DNA from: Synergistaceae bacterium | Lineage (GTDB): Bacteria; Synergistota; Synergistia; Synergistales; Aminobacteriaceae | Reading direction: 5' to 3' | Assembly: GCA_031273365.1 (NCBI GenBank) | Contig: JAISSA010000072.1 | Location: forward strand, 1-22,853 | DNA: 22,853 bases | Shown here: positions 1 to 7,000 of the stretch, in pieces | Numbering within the stretch: position 1 is the stretch's first letter | How the letters are laid out: every line of letters begins with the position of its first letter | Translations under genes and position numbers: made by a program | The notes under the pieces: generated by a model | Seen by the model: only the letters and a program-made list of their open reading frames with translations | The model's database searches: none | What the model was told of the DNA's origin: nothing

Positions 1-155
1 AAGCATTGGATTTTTTCCGCGTTTGGTGTCGTTCCGAACCGCGTTTCCAGCTCCGTTATCTCCTGTTCTTCGCGCAGCCGCCTGGCGTATTCCGCAAGCT
101 GCCGCAAACTGTCGTTCGACAGCATGGAGATATCGTAAAGCACATTTTGAAGCAT
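1..155 (-). CDS. Hypothetical short helical protein, 3' end outside window (partial)
   Basis: An open frame reads leftward from an ATG at 155-153 to the window edge (51 codons). It begins MLQNVLYDISMLSN and continues as a charged amphipathic helix rich in Leu, Arg and Glu. This resembles the N-terminus of small antitoxin-like or DUF2281-like proteins, but I cannot assign a family. No good ribosome binding site lies directly before this ATG. A better one (GAAGGA) precedes an ATG at about 193-191 in another frame, which starts MTDQSLRFIVHP and would need a frameshift to join this frame. So either the start is weak or the 5' end is damaged. The plus-strand frame over the same bases looks like a shadow. 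Confidence 0.4.
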   Translation of the reverse strand, partial: MLQNVLYDISMLSNDSLRQLAEYARRLREEQEITELETRFGTTPNAEKIQC

Positions 156-390
156 CGTGGGTGTACTATAAAGCGTAAACTTTGGTCCGTCATGTGACGT
201 TCCTTCTTCGAATCTGTGCCTTGCCCCTCATGGAGACGGCAACGGCAAGGGGGTGTTTATTGGGTTTCATGAACTTCGACATCGAGGCGGACGGGGAGGC
301 GACGGCGAAACCGTACAGGTTCGGCGGCAGGGACACCTGGCAATTCTGTCTATCAACACGGCATGGAACGAATATTAAGGAGGAAATGAC

Positions 391-1401
391 ATGAAAAACA
401 GGTTCTGTGGCAGTACGGTCCTATTTGGAAGTGTGGTTTTGTTTGCAATTCTGCTCACGATGGCTGGAACGGCCTGCGCCGCGACCGTCGCAGTGACGGG
501 GGAGTCGTTGAATGAGGGAACGCCGCCGGTGTATGCTTCCGGCGACACGATACAGGTGACGGGAGCGACGCTTTCTGCGGCCGGCTGGGAGACTCTTGCG
601 CTCGCGACGTCGAACTTCGCGCTCGAATTCGAGAACGGACAGACGTCCATTCCCGGCAAAGCGATGTACAACAACGGCTATCTGACGTCCCTGACGGCAA
701 ACGACGTGACGACGGTCGGAGCGGACGCCTTCGCGGCGAGCGTCCTGACAAACGTCACTTTGCCCGCGGCGACGGCGATCGGCGAAGCGGCGTTCGCCAC
801 CAGCGATCTGGCGAGCGCCTCCCTGCCTGTCGTGAAGACAATCGAAACCCGCGCGTTCTCCGGCACTCCTCTGACGAGCGTCTCCCTCCCGGCGGCGACG
901 GAAATCGGAGACTTTGCGTTCAATGAATGCACCAGGCTGACGAGCGTTTCCCTGCCCGTCGCGGCGACGGTCGGGACAAGGGCGTTCTACGGCTCCGGCC
1001 TGACGAGCGTCACCCTGCCCGCAGCGACGGCAATCGGGAGCCAGGCGTTCCTGGGCTCCTCGCAGTTGAAGAGCGCGACCCTGCCGGTGGTGAAGACAAT
1101 CGGAGATCGCGCGTTCGAGGGATGCGTCACGCTTGGAGAGCTTCACCTCGACGACGCCGACCCGACGACGGGAACGGACGCCTTCAAAAGCGTGCCTTCC
1201 GGCCTGCTCATCTACACCAGCAAAAAAGCACTGAAGGGCACGGCGTACCCCGATGGTTACAGACTGGTCACTTCCGGCGAAGATTCCGGCGGCGGCGGCT
1301 GTAATACCGGCATTGGAGGCGTGTTGGCGATTCTAGCGGCATGGACGGCGGGAATGGCCGGCAAACGAGGTCATCGAAAAGGCGTGGTCGAAGATAAGTA
1401 A
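391..1401 (+). CDS. BspA-like leucine-rich-repeat surface protein with Synergist-CTERM-like tail
   Basis: Exported protein of 336 residues. It has a Sec signal peptide (basic start, hydrophobic core about residues 9-27, likely cleavage after Ala-Cys-Ala near 30). Residues about 90-260 form a run of LRR_5/BspA-type repeats of roughly 22-24 residues, with the recurring pattern LTSVSLPAATxIGxxAFxxC. The C-terminus has a Gly-rich stretch, Cys304-Asn-Thr-Gly, a hydrophobic helix and a basic tail, matching the layout of the Synergist-CTERM sorting signal known from Synergistota. Such proteins are thought to be processed and anchored at the cell surface, and BspA-type repeats are often linked to adhesion. 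The start has a strong RBS (AAGGAGG, 7-8 bases upstream). The tail after the helix is longer than usual. The gene stands alone and is followed by a terminator. The function is family-level only. Confidence 0.85.
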   Translation: MKNRFCGSTVLFGSVVLFAILLTMAGTACAATVAVTGESLNEGTPPVYASGDTIQVTGATLSAAGWETLALATSNFALEFENGQTSIPGKAMYNNGYLTSLTANDVTTVGADAFAASVLTNVTLPAATAIGEAAFATSDLASASLPVVKTIETRAFSGTPLTSVSLPAATEIGDFAFNECTRLTSVSLPVAATVGTRAFYGSGLTSVTLPAATAIGSQAFLGSSQLKSATLPVVKTIGDRAFEGCVTLGELHLDDADPTTGTDAFKSVPSGLLIYTSKKALKGTAYPDGYRLVTSGEDSGGGGCNTGIGGVLAILAAWTAGMAGKRGHRKGVVEDK

Positions 1402-1460
1402 TTACAAGCTCTTACATTTTTGCTGACGAATGCGGGATACATCGACGTAAAATCCGTCCC

Positions 1461-1529
1461 GTGAGCGTTCAGGCTCAGGGGGCAGAGCTCGCTGGCCCAC
1501 CTGAGCCTGAACGCTTACGGATCTTTTTT
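1461..1529 (+). terminator. Intrinsic terminator built from a palindromic repeat
   Basis: Arms 1461-1478 and 1501-1518 pair over 18 bases with one G-U. The outer bases ATCCG/CGGAT extend the stem. A run of six T follows at 1524-1529. It ends the LRR gene and sits between two convergent genes. The hairpin belongs to the repeat family also seen at 2231, 5611 and 9443: the 16 bases at 1503-1518 recur exactly, inverted, at 9443-9458. Confidence 0.75.
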
Positions 1530-1561
1530 GTTAAGCTGCAACGCTGTTTAATATACGGGGA

Positions 1562-2116
1562 CTACTGCATCGATTTGAGAATGTGTTCAACCTCCGAACG
1601 GTAGGCCGCTTCCGAGCGTGAACCGACGAGGGGTCTGCCGACTATTTTGCCCTGAGAGTTTACAAAAATCGTCGTGGGAATTGCCGCAACCTTTCCCAAA
1701 ACAGGCTCCATTGCGTCGACGGGAAGAATCTGGAGAAAATTGGCTTTGGACTTCCTCAGAATCTTATTGGCGTCATCCAGGGCTTCGACATCTTCCTCAG
1801 GATCTTCGACATCGAGGACAATCCCCACCAGTTGGCTTCCTTCGGGCATGGAACGTCCCAGTACTCCGAGGTCCGGCATCTCGTTGACGCAGGGCGGGCA
1901 CCATGTCGTCCAAATATTGACCATCGTAAGCTTTTCGTCGGCAAAAAGCGCGCTGGTTACGGGCTCGCCCTCGAGGTTTTGGGAAGAGAAAGCCGGAAAA
2001 ACATCCGGCATGTCCGGAGCTTTTGCCGCGTTTGCAGTCCCGGCCGCCAGAAGTGCCGCCCAAACAAAAACCACCACTGCAAAAACTTTCTTTTTCATCA
2101 TAATCCTCATCATCAT
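1562..2116 (-). CDS. TlpA/ResA-like exported thioredoxin
   Basis: 184-residue thiol-disulfide oxidoreductase of the TlpA/ResA/AhpC-TSA group. It acts outside the cytoplasm, typically keeping substrate cysteines or haem-binding sites reduced. Seen: a basic N-terminus and hydrophobic segment (residues 8-27) ending in Ala-Asn-Ala, the active-site WCPPC with Cys73 and Cys76, a later Ile-Pro-Thr-Thr cis-proline motif, and a C-terminal helix. The start was chosen from the strong RBS GAGGAGG six bases before three consecutive ATG codons (2116, 2113, 2110). An upstream in-frame TTG at 2131 overlaps the RBS and is unlikely. No CcdA/DsbD partner lies in the window. It appears to be monocistronic, with an untranscribed or repeat-containing gap upstream. 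Confidence 0.88.
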   Translation of the reverse strand: MMMRIMMKKKVFAVVVFVWAALLAAGTANAAKAPDMPDVFPAFSSQNLEGEPVTSALFADEKLTMVNIWTTWCPPCVNEMPDLGVLGRSMPEGSQLVGIVLDVEDPEEDVEALDDANKILRKSKANFLQILPVDAMEPVLGKVAAIPTTIFVNSQGKIVGRPLVGSRSEAAYRSEVEHILKSMQ

Positions 2117-2230
2117 AATAATCCTCCTCAATAATAATGAATGTTCAGTAACACCGCTTATTTTATCACCCGGTTATCGTCCCCGTCCGCGTGTCCAAAA
2201 TCAGCCTCCCTTCCGCAGACATTGTAACCG

Positions 2231-2293
2231 TTCAAACTCAAGGGGGCAGAGCTCGCTCAGCCCTGGGCTTCGCTGGCCCCCCTGAAACCCCCA
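2231..2293. repeat. GC-rich palindromic intergenic repeat (family R1)
   Basis: A GC-rich imperfect inverted repeat between the B12 radical SAM gene and the thioredoxin gene. It shares GGGGGCAGAGCTCGCT with the hairpin at 1461-1529 and CCCCCCTGAA with the copy at 5611-5660. It may terminate the leftward radical SAM transcript, but I see no clear U-tract. The rest of 2117-2361 holds no convincing gene. Confidence 0.6.
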
Positions 2294-2361
2294 ATATCGC
2301 CCTGCATAGCTGTCCAGGCAAAAAGGTACGCACGGAGCTTGAACGGATACCTGGCATTTTC

Positions 2362-4062
2362 TCAGTATTCGCAGAAAACGAGCATCATTCGGCGGGCCAG
2401 TTCTTCCGCCAACCGAAGAAAAGCCTCCTCAGACACATCGCACCAGGCGGCGGCCTCGCTGACGGTTTGACGGCCGGAACTGGCGAGCAAAGCACGGTAG
2501 AGCTCGCCGTCTATCTCCATGTCACCGCCGAACCTGCGCCCGTCCTGAACCCTCGGGGTACACGTCCTCTGGGGATGCCATGCTCTCAATTCTCCAGGCG
2601 GGACGTCGGCGAGGCGTCGGGCGGCTCCGTCCCGGACGAGTGAGCAGAACTTCCGCAGCCTGTCTACCGAGTACAGATTGCGGAACCACCGGCTGGTCAT
2701 TCCGAGCTTACCATACCTGAACACGCGCAACGCCGTCTCTTCCGGGAGGGTGTGGGTCAATTCCATCGTTTTGTCATTGAAGGCCGCCTCCATGGCGAAG
2801 CGCAGGCCCGACAGGTCCTCTTCGGAAAGCGTCCGCGAACGCACGACCGGATAGTCCATAATCGAGGTCACAGAGCGCGGATCGGTGATGCTGAGGCCGA
2901 ATTTTTCCGGGCATTTCGTCATGGCCGTACCGGGGAAAGGCCAGAAATTGATGGCGTTGAGCTCCAGCATCCCCGCCCCCGTCTCGATCAGGCTCAGGCC
3001 GAAGGACTGAGAGGCGGCTATCGTCTCCCCGGATTCGAATGCCCCGCCGACGATGATATTGCCCACGAGATGGGGCAGGCGCGCCTCCATGCACATTTCG
3101 ACCGTTCGCGCGATCATCGCGGGGGTCGTCCTCTTGCCGTAAGCCGCCAGCACCTCTGCCGAACCGGATTCTATGCCGATCTGCAGCGTCGCGAGGCCAG
3201 CCTCGATCATTACTTTCAGGATGCCGGGATCCTTTACGATCGTCTCGGGATGCGCCTCCGCGAACCAGTGGAATTTCCGTTCCCTTCTCAGGCTGGAGAG
3301 CTCCTCACAGAAGCGGCCAAGCCGTTTCACGTCGAGCGTGAACGTGTCGTCCGTGAAAAGGAAATAGCGGATGTCCGGCCTTTCGCTCAACACCCGCCGC
3401 ACCTCCTCCATCACGTTTTCCACGCTGCGGAAACGAGCGGTTTTGGTATTGCCCCCCTCGTAGCAGAAAGCGCATCGGAACGGACAGCCGCGCGCCGTGA
3501 GAAACGACGCGGTGTTCCTGCGGAACCACGTGCCAATGTTCAGCTTCGGGTCGGGGAAGGGCAGCGCGTCGAGGTTGGCGATGGGCGGCTGGTCGGGGTT
3601 GCAGACGAATTTCCCCTCGCTCATGAAGCTGATGCCGCGTATGTCCGCAAGCGAACCCGTGCCTTCCGTGTAGAAATCCATCAGGGCCAGCAGGGGCAGT
3701 TCGCCTTCGCCCCGGACGACCGCGTCGGCTCCCGAGCGGATCAAAAATTCCTCACCGAGCGCCACCGCCTGCGGACCGCCTACGATCACGGGGAAGCCCC
3801 AGCGTCTCCTGACGAGGCGCGCGACAGCCTCCACCTCGATCTGGTTTTCGTAGTCGCAGGAGAGTCCGACCACCTTCACGCCGAACCTGGCCTCCCTTTC
3901 GATCAGGGCTTCGGCCTCGTGGACGTACCCGGCAAAGGCGCGCGCGGGATGCCCGTTCTCCTCCATGAACGCCGCGAGGAGGTAGACGCCGAGCCAATCT
4001 CCGCTCAAAAGGGGTTCCGCGTCGTACTGCCTGTGGAGATTCAGAATCAGCAGCTCGTACAT
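2362..4062 (-). CDS. B12-binding-domain radical SAM protein
   Basis: 566-residue class B-type radical SAM enzyme. Residues 1-130 look like a cobalamin-binding Rossmann domain, with IVGGPQAV near 93-100 and a Gly-Glu-Gly-Glu motif near 118-121. The radical SAM core begins at about 185 with the cluster motif CPFRCAFC (Cys193, Cys197, Cys200). A C-terminal region of about 55 residues resembles a winged-helix or PqqD-like fold. Relatives catalyse methylations, cyclisations and rearrangements, and the substrate here is unknown. I placed the start at ATG 4062, where the B12-domain homology begins. The frame stays open for 43 more codons upstream, but those look like shadow sequence. There is no strong RBS. 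The start lies 16 bases inside the end of the upstream degenerate frame, so coupled translation is possible. It is probably not part of the nitrogenase-like operon. Confidence 0.82.
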   Translation of the reverse strand: MYELLILNLHRQYDAEPLLSGDWLGVYLLAAFMEENGHPARAFAGYVHEAEALIEREARFGVKVVGLSCDYENQIEVEAVARLVRRRWGFPVIVGGPQAVALGEEFLIRSGADAVVRGEGELPLLALMDFYTEGTGSLADIRGISFMSEGKFVCNPDQPPIANLDALPFPDPKLNIGTWFRRNTASFLTARGCPFRCAFCYEGGNTKTARFRSVENVMEEVRRVLSERPDIRYFLFTDDTFTLDVKRLGRFCEELSSLRRERKFHWFAEAHPETIVKDPGILKVMIEAGLATLQIGIESGSAEVLAAYGKRTTPAMIARTVEMCMEARLPHLVGNIIVGGAFESGETIAASQSFGLSLIETGAGMLELNAINFWPFPGTAMTKCPEKFGLSITDPRSVTSIMDYPVVRSRTLSEEDLSGLRFAMEAAFNDKTMELTHTLPEETALRVFRYGKLGMTSRWFRNLYSVDRLRKFCSLVRDGAARRLADVPPGELRAWHPQRTCTPRVQDGRRFGGDMEIDGELYRALLASSGRQTVSEAAAWCDVSEEAFLRLAEELARRMMLVFCEY

Positions 4063-4189
4063 GGCAACAGGTCCGCAAGCGACGCTCGCGCCGTGTTCAG
4101 GACGGTTATCCTGTCCTTCAGCCGCAGCTTGCATTTTTGCGCGAGACGCTCCCCGCGCGCGAGGAGATGGAGCCGTTTCCCGCTGTTCC

Positions 4190-4610
4190 ACACATTAACC
4201 GCAATCCTGTTGTACGTGGCCGTTCCATCCGCGTTGCGGGTTTCGTCGTGAAGGAACACGGGGCCATCCAATGAAACACCGGCGCTTATCCCAAACTCCG
4301 TCAGGCAGTCCGCCCATTCGTCGCTCAGGGAAAGCCCGTTGGTCTGGATCATCGTCCGCGTTCGGCGCCCGAGGGCTTTGAGAGTGGACACAAACCCATT
4401 CTCGATCTCAAGGGAGCGCAGGGCCTTCAGTGAGTAATTCAGTGTGACATTGTTCACATTCTCCACGATCCGTCCGGCAGCCTCCTCTCTGTTGAAACCA
4501 GGATCGACGACGTTGGTCCTTTTGACCGTCACTCTGCGAACCGTCTTTCTTTCCCACCTTCCGTCACACTCCAACGGCAGTATTATACAAAAGTCTGGGG
4601 ACACGAAATG
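4190..4610 (-). pseudogene. Remnant of an anaerobic-maturase-like radical SAM gene
   Basis: A minus-strand frame open from 4805 to 4047 contains a stretch that reads like the middle of a SPASM/anaerobic sulfatase-maturase-type radical SAM protein. It has a Met-Ile-Gln-Thr-Asn-Gly strand with Leu-Ser-Asp-Glu-Trp, then GVSLDGPVFLHDETRN and a Thr-Ala-Thr-Tyr-Asn-Arg motif. A segment ending ILPLEC near 4565 resembles the approach to the CxxxCxxC cluster motif, but the other two cysteines are missing, as are all the C-terminal SPASM cysteines. Downstream of the Tyr-Asn-Arg motif the homology stops. I read this as an internally deleted and truncated gene. The 4063-4799 stretch holds no intact gene otherwise. 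Confidence 0.6.
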
Positions 4611-4799
4611 TCCATCAGCGAGAACTTCCGATATAAGGAAATAGGAGAGAATCGCTTTCCTGCCTGAGGAGCCGGAGAACCGCCCGTAAGGTTTATAACA
4701 TTTTTTCCTGAAGGGGATGAAAAAACATTCTGGTGCGTGCAGAGAATAAGGCAGGGAATCCGATAAAATAGAGGGTAAACTTTTTCCGGAGATGATGCC

Positions 4800-5603
4800 A
4801 TGCACAGTTACATTTTAAAACTCACGGCTCAAAAAGAGGCCGCCCTTCCCGCCTCCAACGGGTACTTTCTTTTTTCCATGCTCTGCGGCCTGGTGCGATC
4901 GACCCTGCTGGACGGCGTTTTCCACCCCGGCGACGGGGAGTCCGAAAAGGGCGTCTCCATCGGGTTCCTGAGAAAAGAGCCCTTCAGAACGTTCGTCGCG
5001 GAGGATCTGTCCTTCTCGCCCGGCGAGGTTGCTTACGCTCGCGTCGCGTTCGTCGATGACGCGGACGGCGCGCGGTTCGCGGACCTCTTCCAAAAGCGGC
5101 GGGGAAAAACGATTCGTCTGCAGCACGCCCTTTTTTCGCTCTCGGACGTTTTCCGCCCCGGCGAACACGAACTCGCGCTTGCCCTGACGCCCGCGCAGAT
5201 CATTCGGGAGCGCCCTCCCTCCGAGGCCGGGTTTCACTTCGTCTCCCCGACGGGGTTCAAAAGAAACAGCCGTCAGTTTTTCCTGCCCCTGCCCGAGCTG
5301 GTGTTCGGCGGGCTGTTGCGCAAATGGCGTCTTTTTCTGGACGCGGACGCGTGGCCGGGGCTGGAGGAGTCTTTGCCGCAGGTTGAAATCCATGATTACC
5401 GTATTGAAAGCCACGCCGTCCAGCTGAAGAACGACAGAATTCTGCGCGGGTTCTGCGGCGAGGTGGAATATTCCTTCTCCAGCCTGCCCGACGCCGAGCG
5501 CGCCGCACTGTCGGCCCTCGCCGCCTTCGCCCTTTTCGTCGGCGTCGGCTACAAGACCTCCCAGGGCATGGGCGAGACCCTGCCGTTCTGGAGGGACGCT
5601 TAA
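4800..5603 (+). CDS. cas6: CRISPR-associated endoribonuclease Cas6 (solitary)
   Basis: 267-residue RAMP protein of the Cas6 family, the nuclease that cuts pre-crRNA within the repeat in type I and III systems. Seen: an N-terminal ferredoxin-like segment (ALPASNGYFLFSML near 16-29), a central Phe-Val-Ser-Pro-Thr-Gly-Phe motif followed by a Pro-rich strand and Leu-Leu-Arg-Lys-Trp helix, and the C-terminal glycine-rich loop GVGYKTSQGMGE (about 248-259). The loop is diagnostic for Cas6. The catalytic His/Tyr cannot be assigned by eye. RBS GGAG lies 8 bases before the ATG. No other cas gene and no CRISPR array lie in the window, so it is solitary or acts in trans on an array elsewhere. It converges on the nitrogenase-like operon. 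Confidence 0.88.
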   Translation: MHSYILKLTAQKEAALPASNGYFLFSMLCGLVRSTLLDGVFHPGDGESEKGVSIGFLRKEPFRTFVAEDLSFSPGEVAYARVAFVDDADGARFADLFQKRRGKTIRLQHALFSLSDVFRPGEHELALALTPAQIIRERPPSEAGFHFVSPTGFKRNSRQFFLPLPELVFGGLLRKWRLFLDADAWPGLEESLPQVEIHDYRIESHAVQLKNDRILRGFCGEVEYSFSSLPDAERAALSALAAFALFVGVGYKTSQGMGETLPFWRDA

Positions 5604-5610
5604 TCAAATT

Positions 5611-5660
5611 TTCAGGCAGGGTGGCAGGAGGGGAAGAGTACTGCCCCCCCTGAACCCCCC
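5611..5660. repeat. Palindromic intergenic repeat (family R1), possible terminator
   Basis: Between the convergent ends of cas6 and NifK-like 1. It contains the arms GGCAGGGTGGCAG and ACTGCCCCCCCTGAA and resembles the copy at 2231-2293 at one end. It can form a hairpin in either strand but has no good U-tract. It may act as a shared, imperfect terminator. Confidence 0.5.
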
Positions 5661-5693
5661 GAATCCATCGGGAATTTGCGAAGCGCCTCGAAT

Positions 5694-6998
5694 CTACGTG
5701 TACCGAGTGAGGACCACCGAGTAGATGTCCTCCAGAAATTTGAGCGCGCCCTCGTATCCCACGTAAGAGCTGTTGATGATCAGCCGTTCGTTTAACGGCC
5801 ACGAAATCGGCAGGAAGTGCGCGGCGGTTTCTTCAGCCACTTTCTTTTCCCACGAGCTGCCGATGAGCAGCGGGTAGCCCATGTAGTCGGCCTTTCTGAT
5901 CTCGTCGTGGACGGCGTGACCGTCCGTCTCGAAGGAAATTTCGGCCTCAATGCCGTAGTTCATGTCCCTGAAATATTCCCGGATCGTCGCCTGATGCCGT
6001 GCGGGCACGTCCTCCATGGCGTACTGCCTTTGCGGAAAGAGCCCCATGTCGTTGACGAGAAAGCGGGTCAGCGCCAGTGTATACTGCGTGTCGGCGACGA
6101 CCGTGAAGCGTTTGGACATGATGCGATTTTCAAGGAAAATATCGGCGAAACGCTCGATGTAGTAGTAATATTTGCGCTCCCTTTCGGCGATGAGCTTTTT
6201 TGTCTTCTCCACGTCCAGGCCGGCGAACTCGCTGAGCGCCAGCAGGAATTTGCCGGTTTCAAAGGCGCCGACCGGCAGGTTCGGGTAATGCAGGCAGGGA
6301 ATCCCGAATTTTTGCTCCAGCAATCTGGCGCTTTCGAGCCCCAGCCACGGGTTCACCACGAGGCTGAACTCCGCGCACGGAATTTTCCCGATGTTTTTAA
6401 GCCCCCTGTCGTACCCGAATATAATGTTGGCCGTGAGGCCGACGTCGGCCAGAAGGTTCTCCAGCGCCTCCAGGTTCCCGTACCAGAACGGATCGTGGAG
6501 GGGCAGGCTGGCGAACACGTTGACGAGCCCTTTTTCGGTCTCGTATTCTTTTCCGTCGTCCAGGTACTGCTCGAAAATCGACTGGAGCACCCACTCGTAC
6601 CCGAGGTAGTTGTTGCCCTTGAACCCGGCGGTCGAGGCGTGGATAACCGGCTTCCCCTGAAGGCGGAAGGAATTTACGACCTCCGCGGAGTCGTCGCCGA
6701 TGATCTCGGAAGAGCAGCCGGTGAGCACCACGTAAAGGTCCGCATCGATGACCTGCAGGGCGTTTTCGATGGTTTCCCTCAGACGCCCCTCTCCGCCGAA
6801 CACGATCTCTTTTTCCGAAAGGTTGGTGCAGGGAAAAATGCGCGGCGCGAAGTACCCCGAGTTGCCGTTCCCGGTGGACAGCTTATCCGAACAGCCCGGC
6901 CCCGCGTGAAGTATCGGCAGCACCCGATCGATGGACTGCACCGTCTGCATCGCGCCGAGCGCGCATTTATACCGGACCTGGTCCAGCGTTCTGCCCAT
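5694..6998 (-). CDS. Nitrogenase component 1, beta-like subunit (NifK-like 1)
   Basis: 434-residue NifK/NifE-type protein, partner of the NifD-like protein encoded two bases upstream. It has three cysteines in P-cluster positions: Cys12 (Lys-Cys-Ala-Leu-Gly), Cys36 (Gly-Pro-Gly-Cys) and Cys95 (Thr-Gly-Cys-Ser-Ser-Glu-Ile-Ile-Gly-Asp-Asp). It also has the family motif EKEIVFGGEGRLRE and a C-terminal NSSYVGYEGAL stretch equivalent to the NifK C-terminal Gly-Tyr-Glu-Gly. It lacks the long N-terminal extension of NifK from nitrogen fixers. An extra Cys57 follows the second ligand. It would form an alpha2beta2 complex in the cytoplasm, reduced by NifH. It is the last gene of the operon. Its role as a catalytic rather than scaffold subunit is inferred. 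Confidence 0.82.
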   Translation of the reverse strand: MGRTLDQVRYKCALGAMQTVQSIDRVLPILHAGPGCSDKLSTGNGNSGYFAPRIFPCTNLSEKEIVFGGEGRLRETIENALQVIDADLYVVLTGCSSEIIGDDSAEVVNSFRLQGKPVIHASTAGFKGNNYLGYEWVLQSIFEQYLDDGKEYETEKGLVNVFASLPLHDPFWYGNLEALENLLADVGLTANIIFGYDRGLKNIGKIPCAEFSLVVNPWLGLESARLLEQKFGIPCLHYPNLPVGAFETGKFLLALSEFAGLDVEKTKKLIAERERKYYYYIERFADIFLENRIMSKRFTVVADTQYTLALTRFLVNDMGLFPQRQYAMEDVPARHQATIREYFRDMNYGIEAEISFETDGHAVHDEIRKADYMGYPLLIGSSWEKKVAEETAAHFLPISWPLNERLIINSSYVGYEGALKFLEDIYSVVLTRYT

Positions 6999-7000
6999 GC

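Noticed and set aside
182..394. 70-codon plus-strand frame ending at the LRR start (ATGA overlap)
   Set aside because: The overlap is suggestive, but there is no RBS and no known domain. The stretch 156-390 is best left as an intergenic region, though a remnant of a small gene is possible.
2752..4251. 499-codon plus-strand frame
   Set aside because: It lies opposite the B12 radical SAM gene, has shadow-type composition (many Arg, His, Glu) and no recognisable domain.
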